Positions 6,173 to 12,838 of a DNA stretch of 16,267 bases are shown piece by piece. Where the stretch lies: the NCBI GenBank assembly GCA_964413845.1, contig CAYPTJ010000028.1, positions 1-16,267 of the forward strand, given 5' to 3'. The translations under genes and the position numbers were made by a program. The stretch's first letter is position 1. Every line of letters starts with the position of its first letter. The DNA comes from CAYPTJ01 sp964413845 (lineage in GTDB: Bacteria > Patescibacteriota > WWE3 > 9FT-COMBO-53-11). The notes under the pieces were generated by a model. The model saw nothing but the letters and a program-made list of their open reading frames with translations. It had not been told where the DNA came from and made no database searches.

Positions 6173-6652
6173 GTGGCTATCATAGTTGGAGTAGCTGGGG
6201 GGTTATTTTCCTACTATGCTGGATTAGTTGTTATAGTTGCTGTTTTAAGCAGGTTCTTAGGTCAGCCACCAAGAGCCGTACCCCGGAAGATTCTTACTAC
6301 ACCCCGCCAGCTCTTTGCGGCAATTCTCATCGCTGCACCGCTTGAGGAGGTTTGCTTTCGTGGCCCACTTCTTTTAATGGCGATGATTTTTGGAACTAAA
6401 AGTTTCTTAACCATTGGGCTCTTGATTGCCGAATCAGTCATTTTTGGAGCTCTTCATCTGACAGCAACAGCGCAATTTTCAGATAGTGGTTGGACGGTTG
6501 GAGAGAGACGGGAGATGGCAGCTCTATCAGCGATTATAACCGCCTGGCTGGGGTTGGTTTTAGGGTTGTTAACTCTTTTTTATCTTAATTTGTTACCGGC
6601 TATCCTTACACACGCAGCGGTTATCACTGTCGTGTGGTTTCGCAGAAAGTGA
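6173..6652 (+). CDS. CPBP-family intramembrane metalloprotease
   Basis: This is a membrane-embedded glutamic/metallo-type protease of the CPBP (CAAX prenyl protease 2 / Abi) family, probably acting on membrane or lipid-linked substrates. It has 159 residues and four to five hydrophobic helices. The three signature motifs are present: E58-E59-x-x-x-R63-G64 (EEVCFRG), H95 in FGALHL, and H146 in ILTHAA. It is shorter than many members (200-300 residues) and lacks extra N-terminal helices, but keeps the whole catalytic core. The GTG start is set by the SD AAGGAGGA about 4 nt upstream. It is a single-gene unit: its promoter lies in the divergent gap and its terminator begins at its stop codon. In other bacteria such proteins serve in bacteriocin immunity or protein processing; the role here is open. 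Confidence 0.88.
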   Translation: MAIIVGVAGGLFSYYAGLVVIVAVLSRFLGQPPRAVPRKILTTPRQLFAAILIAAPLEEVCFRGPLLLMAMIFGTKSFLTIGLLIAESVIFGALHLTATAQFSDSGWTVGERREMAALSAIITAWLGLVLGLLTLFYLNLLPAILTHAAVITVVWFRRK

Positions 6653-6681
6653 AGGCCTAGTTGATAAAGCTAGGCCTTTTT
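6652..6681 (+). terminator. Rho-independent terminator of the CPBP gene
   Basis: A perfect 9-bp stem, AAGGCCTAG (6652-6660) with CTAGGCCTT (6670-6678), encloses a 9-nt loop. It runs into TTTTT then CTTTT. The last base of the stop codon is the first base of the stem. Confidence 0.92.
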
Positions 6682-6687
6682 CTTTTA

Positions 6688-6935
6688 TCAGTAGTTGCCG
6701 ATAACGATTCCTTGGTGGACGGTTTTATCTTCCAATTCGTACCATTGCTCAAGGAAATCTTTGATCTTTACCCGTCGATATCCGGTGCTTTTGGCAGGGT
6801 CGGAGAGGATGAATTCATTACGGCTGAAGCCGATGATCACGGCGTAGTGGTCCTCGCCGTACTCGGGGTGAACTGGAAGTTGGCGATCACCGGCGTGCCG
6901 GTGCGGCTTTGCAACTATCTTAGGGAAAGCGAGTG
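6688..6935 (-). pseudogene. Truncated, frameshifted C39-like (papain-fold) peptidase relic
   Basis: Reading back from a TGA at 6688-6690, the minus strand gives a good C39-family C-terminus. EYGEDHYAVIIGF (with the active-site His) is followed by FILSDPAKSTGYRRV (with the Asp/Asn position) and then IKDFLEQWYE. At about 6862-6870 the homology moves to another frame, which supplies GTPVIANFQFTP immediately upstream. A TAG precedes that, and no N-terminal half with the catalytic Cys is found before the matrixin gene's stop. It is thus a remnant with at least one frameshift and a missing N-terminus. A sequencing or assembly error could explain the shift but not the truncation. Confidence 0.65.
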
Positions 6936-6950
6936 TTGTTTAGGGGGTTA

Positions 6951-7751
6951 TTAGTAGAGCTTCTTGATTCCGGTGATATCTCCGATATTGAGATCGCGCT
7001 TCTTCGTCTCTCCTTTAATCGCATAGCCGTACATCGTCTCCTCAGCACAGGGATTCACATAAAGATCATTCATTCCGGCCGCATGACCAAACTCGTGGGT
7101 AGCGATGTTCTGGTAATCCATAAGGGTGGGATTGGTAGCGGCATCCCCCCAAGTAAAATCTACATCATCAAAAATAACATCATACTCGACTAGCCTACGG
7201 TTAGGAAGGGGACCGGAGAAGACGCCCCAGACGACGGTAACCGCAATTACTCCCGGCTTTTCGATTGAACCAAAGTAGATCTCGTTTTTACCATCGGGGG
7301 CGGCAGTATCTGCCCCATCCACAACTGCGGAGGTGTTGCGCAGGCCGAAGATCTCAAAGGTGACCTGCCCATCCCAGGTTTCAAGCGAGGTTTCTGTGAC
7401 AGAGCTAATAAATTCTGCCGAAAGACCATCCGCGTTTGCTTCATCCAAAACATACCCTTCGGTTGTTTTCCAGCGGGCGCCATTTGCAAGAAAGCCGTAG
7501 CAGGTGGTTCTGTTCCCCCGCATTTTGGCGTAAGAGAAGCGAGCGTAACCCTTGTGATAACGGACAAAGGCATAGCCTTGGAGCATCAGTCCTTCTTCCT
7601 CAGCCGTCCCCAGGTAATAAGTATCGGGTGCGATCTCTTTTGCCCAAGGGGGAAGTCTGAATCCCCGCTTTGTTGAGGCGAAGGCGGTGGAGAAGGTGAA
7701 GAGAAGAATAAGCGCAAAGAAGATAGCAATGGCAAGATATCCTTTTCTCAT
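6951..7751 (-). CDS. Secreted matrixin-like (M10) zinc metalloprotease
   Basis: The protein has 266 residues. It has a signal peptide (MRKGY, hydrophobic core to about residue 25, cut near AFAS). The zinc site is H219-E-F-G-H223-x-x-G-x-x-D229, the HExxHxxGxxD form with Asp as third ligand. The Met-turn is at M240 (ETMYGYA). The final NIGDITGIKKLY matches the closing helix of matrixins. The 190 or so residues before the zinc site include an IFDDVDFTWG segment typical of M10 catalytic domains. No clear cysteine-switch propeptide is seen. It is probably exported and degrades extracellular protein, or processes the cell's own surface proteins. It is divergently oriented from fusA, with a -35-like TTGACA (7790-7785) upstream but no convincing -10. 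Confidence 0.87.
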   Translation of the reverse strand: MRKGYLAIAIFFALILLFTFSTAFASTKRGFRLPPWAKEIAPDTYYLGTAEEEGLMLQGYAFVRYHKGYARFSYAKMRGNRTTCYGFLANGARWKTTEGYVLDEANADGLSAEFISSVTETSLETWDGQVTFEIFGLRNTSAVVDGADTAAPDGKNEIYFGSIEKPGVIAVTVVWGVFSGPLPNRRLVEYDVIFDDVDFTWGDAATNPTLMDYQNIATHEFGHAAGMNDLYVNPCAEETMYGYAIKGETKKRDLNIGDITGIKKLY

Positions 7752-7784
7752 GCTGTCAAAAGCTTAGTATGGTGGGAAGTAAGT

Positions 7785-7839
7785 TGTCAAGGGATAAGTC
7801 CTCTTTATCCAATTGACCCCCTTCTGTTATTCTGATAAT
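7785..7839 (+). promoter_or_regulatory. Candidate fusA promoter region with small inverted repeat
   Basis: TTGACC (7813-7818) and GATAAT (7834-7839) form a -35/-10 pair each with 5 of 6 matches, but the spacer is a short 15 nt. If used, transcription would start only about 7 nt before the fusA ATG. Upstream, GGATAA (7792-7797) and TTATCC (7805-7810) form a 6-bp inverted repeat with a 7-nt loop that could be an operator. The opposite strand carries TTGACA at 7790-7785, facing the matrixin gene. Confidence 0.4.
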
Positions 7840-7852
7840 ATGCGGGAGCACT

Positions 7853-9952
7853 ATGGCGGAAGAAAAGATTTCACAGAAGGCGGGGTTTAAAGTTCCGCTT
7901 GAGAAAGTCAGAAACATTGGGATTATTGCCCATATCGATGCTGGCAAGACAACCACAACCGAGCGGGTTCTCTATTACACCGGCCGAACCTACAAGATTG
8001 GGGAGGTTCATGAAGGGACAACGGTGATGGATTGGATGGAGCAGGAGCGGGAGCGGGGGGTGACGATCACCGCGGCGGCAACCACCACCTTCTGGCGCGA
8101 CCATCGGATTAATATCATTGACACCCCCGGACATGTGGATTTCACCGCGGAGGTGGAGCGAAGCTTAAGGGTTCTGGATGGGGCGGTGGTTGTTTTTGAC
8201 GGGGGGGAGGGGGTTGAGCCCCAATCGGAGAAGGTTTGGCGCCAGGCGGATAAGTACCATATTCCTCGTATCTGCTTCATCAATAAGATGGATAAGATTG
8301 GCGCGGATTTTGAAGGATCAGTGAAATCGATCGAAGAAAAGCTTGGAGCAAAGATTGTTGTTCTCACTCTCCCGATTGGGAAGGAGGAGAATTTTTCGGG
8401 GGTGGTTGAAGTTTTGGAGGAGAAAGCTTACCGCTTTGAGGGTGAGCATGGAGAAAAAGTAGTCGAGGAGGAGGTTCCCGGGGAGATGAAGGAGCTTCTG
8501 GAGAAGAGACGCGCAAAGGCAATTGAGGCAATCGCCGAGGGGAATGAAGCGCTTCTTGAGAAATACGTTCATGGGAGAGAGCTCACTTTGGTAGAGCTTA
8601 AAAAAGGACTGCGGAAGCTTGCTGTTTCTGGAGAGATCTTTCCGGTTTTGGCGGGGTCCGCCCTTAAAAACAAAGGGGTCCAAAATCTTCTGGATGCGGT
8701 TGTTGATTTTCTTCCCTCTCCTTTGGATGTTCCTCCCGTTGAGGGACTTGATCTTGAGGGGAACAAAGTTACTCGCAAAACCGATCCCAAGGAACCGTTT
8801 GCCGCTTTGGCTTTCAAAGTCCAAACTGATCCTTTTGTTGGCCGATTGACTTACTTTCGGGTTTACTCTGGAGATCTTAAGGCCGGTGCCATTGTTCTTA
8901 ACGCCACCAGAAATAAAAAAGAGCGGCTTAGTCGGATCCTTTTGATGCACGCCAACTCTCGGGAAGATATTACCGAGATTGAAGCGGGGGAGATCGGAGC
9001 GGCAGTGGGACTAAAAGAAACTTTTACCGGTGATACCCTCTCTGATGAAAAAGCTCCTATCATCCTTGAAAGTATCGCCTTTCCTGAGCCGGTGATTTCC
9101 GTTGCCATTGAGCCCAAAACCAAAATTGATCAGGAGAAGTTGAGTCAAGCGATCCATAAGTTGATGGAGGAGGACCCAACCTTTAAGGTGAAAAGCGACC
9201 CGGAGACGGGAGAGACGATCATCTCCGGGATGGGGGAGTTCCACCTTGAGATCAAAGTTGACCGGATGAAGCGGGAGTTTGGGGTTGAGGCGAGTAGTGG
9301 GAAACCTCAGGTTGCTTACAAAGAGACGATCGCCACTTCCATCGAGCAGGAAGGGAGGTATATTCGCCAATCTGGGGGGCGGGGGCAGTATGGGCATGTT
9401 TTCTTAAGGCTTGAGCCCCTTCCGCACGGTCAGGGTTTTGAGTTTGTGGACGCGATCAAAAGAGGAGCGATCCCCAAAGAGTTCATCCCCCCGGTGGAGA
9501 AGGGGGTAAAGGAAACGTTGAGCAAAGGGGTTATTGCTGGTTTTCCTTTAGTTGATCTGCGTGTCACGCTTTTTGATGGCTCTTTCCACGAGGTTGATTC
9601 CTCCGATATTGCCTTCCGGATTGCGGGATCGGAAGCAACTCGGGAGGGAGCAAAGCGTGCCAAACCATATCTTCTGGAGCCAATTATGAAAGTTGAAGTG
9701 ACCGTGCCGGAGCAGTATTTAGGGGAGACGGTTGGGGATCTCTCATCCCGCCGGGCCCAGATTTTAGGGACGGAAGCGCGAGGGAACGCCCAGGTTGTTA
9801 AAGCCCTTGCCCCTCTGGAGGAGATGTTTGGCTATGCAACAATCATTCGCTCCTTGACATCGGGAAGAGGAACTTTTAATATGGAGCCGTCTCACTATGA
9901 GAAGGTGCCGGAGAACATCGCCCAAACGATCATCTCCGGAGAAAAGAAATGA
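7853..9952 (+). CDS. fusA: Translation elongation factor G
   Basis: EF-G is the GTPase that drives ribosomal translocation and, with RRF, ribosome recycling. At 699 residues it is full length. The P-loop is AHIDAGKT at 26-33. Switch I has RERGVTITAAATT, DTPGH is at 90-94 with catalytic His94, and NKMD is at 144-147. Domains II to V follow in normal order, including the domain IV loop region SGGRGQYGHV and the C-terminal GYATIIRSLTSGRG segment. The ATG at 7853 has a weak GGGAG SD. It is not next to rpsG as in the usual str operon but starts a new run (fusA, tuf, rpsJ) after a divergent gene, so it needs its own promoter. An excellent SD lies just after its stop. Confidence 0.98.
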   Translation: MAEEKISQKAGFKVPLEKVRNIGIIAHIDAGKTTTTERVLYYTGRTYKIGEVHEGTTVMDWMEQERERGVTITAAATTTFWRDHRINIIDTPGHVDFTAEVERSLRVLDGAVVVFDGGEGVEPQSEKVWRQADKYHIPRICFINKMDKIGADFEGSVKSIEEKLGAKIVVLTLPIGKEENFSGVVEVLEEKAYRFEGEHGEKVVEEEVPGEMKELLEKRRAKAIEAIAEGNEALLEKYVHGRELTLVELKKGLRKLAVSGEIFPVLAGSALKNKGVQNLLDAVVDFLPSPLDVPPVEGLDLEGNKVTRKTDPKEPFAALAFKVQTDPFVGRLTYFRVYSGDLKAGAIVLNATRNKKERLSRILLMHANSREDITEIEAGEIGAAVGLKETFTGDTLSDEKAPIILESIAFPEPVISVAIEPKTKIDQEKLSQAIHKLMEEDPTFKVKSDPETGETIISGMGEFHLEIKVDRMKREFGVEASSGKPQVAYKETIATSIEQEGRYIRQSGGRGQYGHVFLRLEPLPHGQGFEFVDAIKRGAIPKEFIPPVEKGVKETLSKGVIAGFPLVDLRVTLFDGSFHEVDSSDIAFRIAGSEATREGAKRAKPYLLEPIMKVEVTVPEQYLGETVGDLSSRRAQILGTEARGNAQVVKALAPLEEMFGYATIIRSLTSGRGTFNMEPSHYEKVPENIAQTIISGEKK

Positions 9953-9958
9953 TTTTGG

Positions 9959-9968
9959 AAGGAGGTGA
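9959..9968 (+). promoter_or_regulatory. Displaced Shine-Dalgarno before tuf
   Basis: AAGGAGGTGA is followed by AAAAA and then CTG, exactly where a start codon would be expected (compare the functional GAGGAGGTGAAAAAATG before the DUF5667-like gene). The real tuf ATG lies at 10055, 86 nt further on. The gap is filled mostly by heptamer array 3. Confidence 0.7.
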
Positions 9969-9979
9969 AAAACTGAGTT

Positions 9980-10043
9980 AGTTCACAGTTGACAGTTCAC
10001 GGTTCACAGTTTCTGTAAACTGTAGCGGAGCGTCCTGTGAACT
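9980..10043 (+). repeat. Heptamer array 3 (fusA/tuf junction)
   Basis: Five units are AGTTCAC, AGTTGAC, AGTTCAC, GGTTCAC and AGTTTCT (9980-10014). The last leads into a perfect hairpin: ACAGTTT (10006-10012), loop CTGT, AAACTGT (10017-10023). A further inverse unit, CTGTGAACT (10035-10043), can pair with GGTTCACAG (10002-10010). The array therefore has direct copies first and inverse copies last, like arrays 1 and 4. Confidence 0.88.
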
Positions 10044-10054
10044 TAAAACTATTT

Positions 10055-11251
10055 ATGGCTAAGGAAAAAGAAAGCAAAAAATTTGAGCGAACCAAGCCCC
10101 ATTTAAATATCGGAACGATCGGGCACGTTGATCACGGGAAAACGACCCTGACATCCGCGATTACAAAGTATTTGGCGGATAAGGGTTTTGCAAAGTTTAT
10201 GGCGTTTGAGGAGATCGATAAGGCTCCTGAGGAAAAGGAGCGAGGGTTGACAATTAACATCTCCCATCTGGAATACGAGACGGAGAAGCGCCATTACGCC
10301 CACATCGACTGTCCTGGCCACGCGGATTACATCAAGAATATGATCACCGGAGCCGCCCAGATGGATGGAGCAATTTTGGTTGTCTCCGCTCCCGATGGGC
10401 CGATGCCGCAAACCAGAGAACATATCCTTCTGGCGCGACAGGTTAACATCCCGGCGATTGTGGTTTTTATCAACAAGATCGATATGGTTGATGATCCTGA
10501 GCTCGTTGAACTGGTTGAGGTTGAGATCCGTGACCTTCTTAAAAAGTATGAGTTTCCGGGAGATGAGGTTCCGGTAATCAAGGGTTCCGCTCTTAAAGCA
10601 CTTGAGGGTGATCCTGAAGCGGTGAAAGCGATTGGGGAGTTGATGAAGGCGGTTGATGAGTATATCCCCACCCCAACCCGCGAGCTTGATAAACCGTTTT
10701 TGATGCCAATTGAGGATGTTTTCTCGATCAAAGGACGAGGGACGGTTGTCACCGGAAGAATTGAGCGAGGGTGTATCAAAGTCAATGATGAGGTTGAAGT
10801 TGTGGGCCTTCGTGATACCCAAAAGTCGGTTGTCACCGGAGTGGAGATGTTCAAAAAATCCCTTGAGGAAGGACAGGCCGGGGATAACGTTGGTCTTCTT
10901 CTTCGCGGGATCGAGCGAGAGCAAGTGGAGCGCGGTCAGGTTATCGCTGCACCAGGGTCAATCAAACCCCATCTGGAGTTTGATGCTGAGGTTTATGTTC
11001 TTTCCAAGGAGGAAGGGGGACGACACACCCCATTCTTCTCTGGTTACAAACCTCAGTTTTATATCCGAACAACCGATGTTACCGGTGAGGTAACCTTGTC
11101 AAAAGAGGTGGAGATGGTAATGCCGGGGGATAATGTGAAGGTCAACGTGAAGCTGATCCAGCCGGTGGCCCTTGAGGAAGGATTGCGGTTTGCAATCCGC
11201 GAGGGTGGTCACACCGTTGGGGCAGGAGTGGTCTCCAAAGTGACGAAGTAA
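10055..11251 (+). CDS. tuf: Translation elongation factor Tu
   Basis: EF-Tu is the GTPase that delivers aminoacyl-tRNA to the ribosome. From the ATG at 10055 it is 398 residues, close to the family's 393-400. GHVDHGKT is at 23-30, the switch I segment is ERGLTINISHLEYE, DCPGH is at 85-89 with His89, and NKID is at 140-143 (usually NKCD). Domains II and III follow, with KGRGTVVTGRIERG and the closing IREGGHTVGAGVV. An in-frame GTG at 10037 would add six residues encoded by the end of heptamer array 3. It is rejected as the start because the protein from 10055 begins MAKEK like other EF-Tu. No SD is close to 10055; the best one is 86 nt upstream, beyond the array. Confidence 0.98.
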   Translation: MAKEKESKKFERTKPHLNIGTIGHVDHGKTTLTSAITKYLADKGFAKFMAFEEIDKAPEEKERGLTINISHLEYETEKRHYAHIDCPGHADYIKNMITGAAQMDGAILVVSAPDGPMPQTREHILLARQVNIPAIVVFINKIDMVDDPELVELVEVEIRDLLKKYEFPGDEVPVIKGSALKALEGDPEAVKAIGELMKAVDEYIPTPTRELDKPFLMPIEDVFSIKGRGTVVTGRIERGCIKVNDEVEVVGLRDTQKSVVTGVEMFKKSLEEGQAGDNVGLLLRGIEREQVERGQVIAAPGSIKPHLEFDAEVYVLSKEEGGRHTPFFSGYKPQFYIRTTDVTGEVTLSKEVEMVMPGDNVKVNVKLIQPVALEEGLRFAIREGGHTVGAGVVSKVTK

Positions 11252-11254
11252 TTA

Positions 11255-11314
11255 AGTTGACAGTTCACAGCTCACAGTTCACGGTTTATTAACTGTATAC
11301 TGTTGACTGTTAAC
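11255..11314 (+). repeat. Heptamer array 4 (tuf/rpsJ junction), palindromic
   Basis: Direct units AGTTGAC, AGTTCAC, AGCTCAC, AGTTCAC and GGTTTAT (11255-11289) are followed by inverse units that, read on the other strand, are AGTTAAC, AGTCAAC and AGTATAC (to 11314). The outermost ten bases AGTTGACAGT pair with ACTGTTAACT, with one G-U pair. It begins 3 nt after the tuf stop and ends 13 nt before the rpsJ ATG, filling nearly the whole gap. Confidence 0.88.
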
Positions 11315-11327
11315 TAAAGCACTTACT

Positions 11328-11633
11328 ATGCCTAAAGGGAGAATCAGAATTAGGTTGAAGGCTTATGATGCTCGGGTGATCGACAAAAGTGCCGAGAAGA
11401 TCGTTGACACCGCCGTTCGCACCGGGGCAAAGGTGATCGGACCGATCCCCCTCCCAACCGAGAGGGAGAAGTTCACCGTTATTCGCGCTCCCCACATTGA
11501 CAAACGCTCCCGCGAAATGTTTGAGATTCTAACCCACAAACGTTTAATTGATATTGAAGAACCCACCGAAAAAACTTTAGAGGAGCTTGGTAACCTCGAC
11601 CTTCCCGCCGGAGTGGGGATTGAGGTTAAGTGA
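11328..11633 (+). CDS. rpsJ: 30S ribosomal protein S10
   Basis: S10 belongs to the 30S head and, as NusE, also to transcription antitermination complexes. It has 101 residues, the usual length. Typical segments are IRIRLKAYDARVID (6-19), the GAKVIGPIPLPTE loop (33-45), FTVIRAPHIDKRSREMFE (49-66), THKRLIDI and a LPAGVGIEVK end. There is no SD before the ATG; the preceding gap is a palindromic heptamer array. It follows tuf, as in many bacteria, but is not followed by rplC. Its stop (TGA) overlaps the GTG of a glycosyltransferase gene, so the S10 operon is interrupted right here. Confidence 0.97.
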   Translation: MPKGRIRIRLKAYDARVIDKSAEKIVDTAVRTGAKVIGPIPLPTEREKFTVIRAPHIDKRSREMFEILTHKRLIDIEEPTEKTLEELGNLDLPAGVGIEVK

Positions 11634-12586
11634 CATCAGAGCCGGAAGCCATGCGCCCGTTCATTAAGCTAAGCATCGTTATCTCGATGCACAACTCCAA
11701 TGAAGAGGTCCTCGAGATCATTGAGAAGCTTCTTTTTCCCTCTCTTTGCCAAAACGGGGACAAAACCAAAGAGCTTATCCTCTTGGACGATCTCTCACCT
11801 TTAAAGAAAAAGACTGATCTTCTGGTAGAGGGATATCGGGATAAGTTAGCCTCCTCCTTCGCCGGCTTTAAATATATCCGGAATAAGAAAAACTTAGGCT
11901 TCGCCGGAAGTTACAACAAAGGTATAAAACTGGCAAAAGGAGAACAGATCCTAATCGCCAACAGTGATGTCTATTTCCCCAAAGATTCTATTAACTCCTT
12001 GATGGAGGTTTTGAAACAAAATGATAAGTTCGGTGTCGTTGGTCCGGTCACTAACGAGGCTTGTAGTTACCAGAACACTAACCTCTTTCAGCGACTCAGG
12101 GATTATTCAAGGGGCGAGATCGGAAGGATAGAGAGGTTTGCGTCGTGGCTGAAAAAAGTTATGGAAGGGCAGTATATAGAAAATCTTCAACTGATTGGGT
12201 TCTGCCTTTGTTGCAAAGCAGAAGTTTTTCGTAGGGTAGGTTATTTTGACCCCCGTTTTAAGGCAGGAGGGGCAGAGGATATTGATCTTCTATCCAGAGC
12301 AAGGAAATATTACTCAATCGTCCTTGACTGCTCTACCTTTGTTGAGCATGGGGGAACTCAAGGCGCTTCTCTTTCTCTGTTTAGAGGAGGTTCTCTGCGA
12401 AGATTGTTTCACTACGCGGTACTTAATCCTCTCAGGTATGCCCGCAAATGGGGCAACTGCTCAATCTTATTCTTTAGTTTAAAAGGATTGCTGCAGTATC
12501 TTTTCGATATCGATACTGTTACTTCGATGATCATCAAGGAGGCAAAAACCAAAAAACTTTGGGATGAGTATAAGAGGTTAAAGTGA
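11630..12586 (+). CDS. GT2-family glycosyltransferase
   Basis: This is an inverting GT-A fold enzyme that moves a sugar from a nucleotide donor, probably to a cell-surface polysaccharide or lipid carrier. It has 318 residues. The first strand is IKLSIVISMHN (10-20), then LILLDDLSP (about 48-56) and NKKNLGFAGSYNKGI (about 85-99, typical of rhamnosyl/GalNAc-type GT2). The metal-site equivalent of DxD is ANSDVYF, and GGAEDIDLLSR carries the acceptor/base region. No membrane helix is evident, so it is probably membrane-associated at most. The start is GTG 11630, overlapping the rpsJ stop by two bases, or ATG 11651, which would give a more usual N-terminus. The overlap suggests coupling to rpsJ. 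Donor and product cannot be read from sequence. Confidence 0.88.
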   Translation: MTSEPEAMRPFIKLSIVISMHNSNEEVLEIIEKLLFPSLCQNGDKTKELILLDDLSPLKKKTDLLVEGYRDKLASSFAGFKYIRNKKNLGFAGSYNKGIKLAKGEQILIANSDVYFPKDSINSLMEVLKQNDKFGVVGPVTNEACSYQNTNLFQRLRDYSRGEIGRIERFASWLKKVMEGQYIENLQLIGFCLCCKAEVFRRVGYFDPRFKAGGAEDIDLLSRARKYYSIVLDCSTFVEHGGTQGASLSLFRGGSLRRLFHYAVLNPLRYARKWGNCSILFFSLKGLLQYLFDIDTVTSMIIKEAKTKKLWDEYKRLK

Positions 12587-12603
12587 TCCCTTACCGTCAA
12601 CGA

Positions 12604-12624
12604 CCTCGAAGCCGGCCTGCCAGC
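12604..12624 (+). repeat. Dispersed repeat core, copy A
   Basis: CCTCGAAGCCGGCCTGCC plus AGC matches the core at 14324-14344 (CCTCGAAACTTGCCTGCC plus GGC) and, with one extra base, 15944-15963. It lies 17 nt after the glycosyltransferase stop. The rest of the gap to 12792 shows no gene or other structure that I can support. Confidence 0.6.
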
Positions 12625-12792
12625 TTTATTTTGGAACCAATTCCTCGTCAGTGAGATCTGCAGCACCTTCCATACCTCCTCAATGGTAATACAAGTGAAG
12701 AAGAGATCTTCTTTCACAGGTTGGGAATGTAAGCAGAGCTTGTTTTCTCGCAAGCTCAAAAATAAGCCGGCTCAACCACACCCTTATGAGAA

Positions 12793-12813
12793 GTTCTAAT
12801 AGCGTCCGCGATG
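12793..12813 (+). repeat. Dispersed repeat left end, copy A
   Basis: GTTCTAATAGCGTCCGCGATG belongs to the same set as 13549-13569 (GTTCTAACAGTGTCC then GTTATG) and 14271-14291 (GTTCTAACTTCGTCC then ACGATG). The bases upstream of copies A and B (ACCCYT...) are also similar. Confidence 0.65.
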
Positions 12814-12838
12814 AAAATCTTTACCCTGTATCGTTCTG

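Noticed and set aside
10037..10054. GTG start for tuf six codons upstream of the ATG
   Set aside because: These codons come from the end of a heptamer array, and EF-Tu homologues begin MAKEK-like at 10055.
12587..12759. Possible minus-strand reading frame with ITIEEVWKVLQISLTRNW
   Set aside because: It runs into the glycosyltransferase in the opposite sense, contains repeat sequence, and has no SD or recognisable family.
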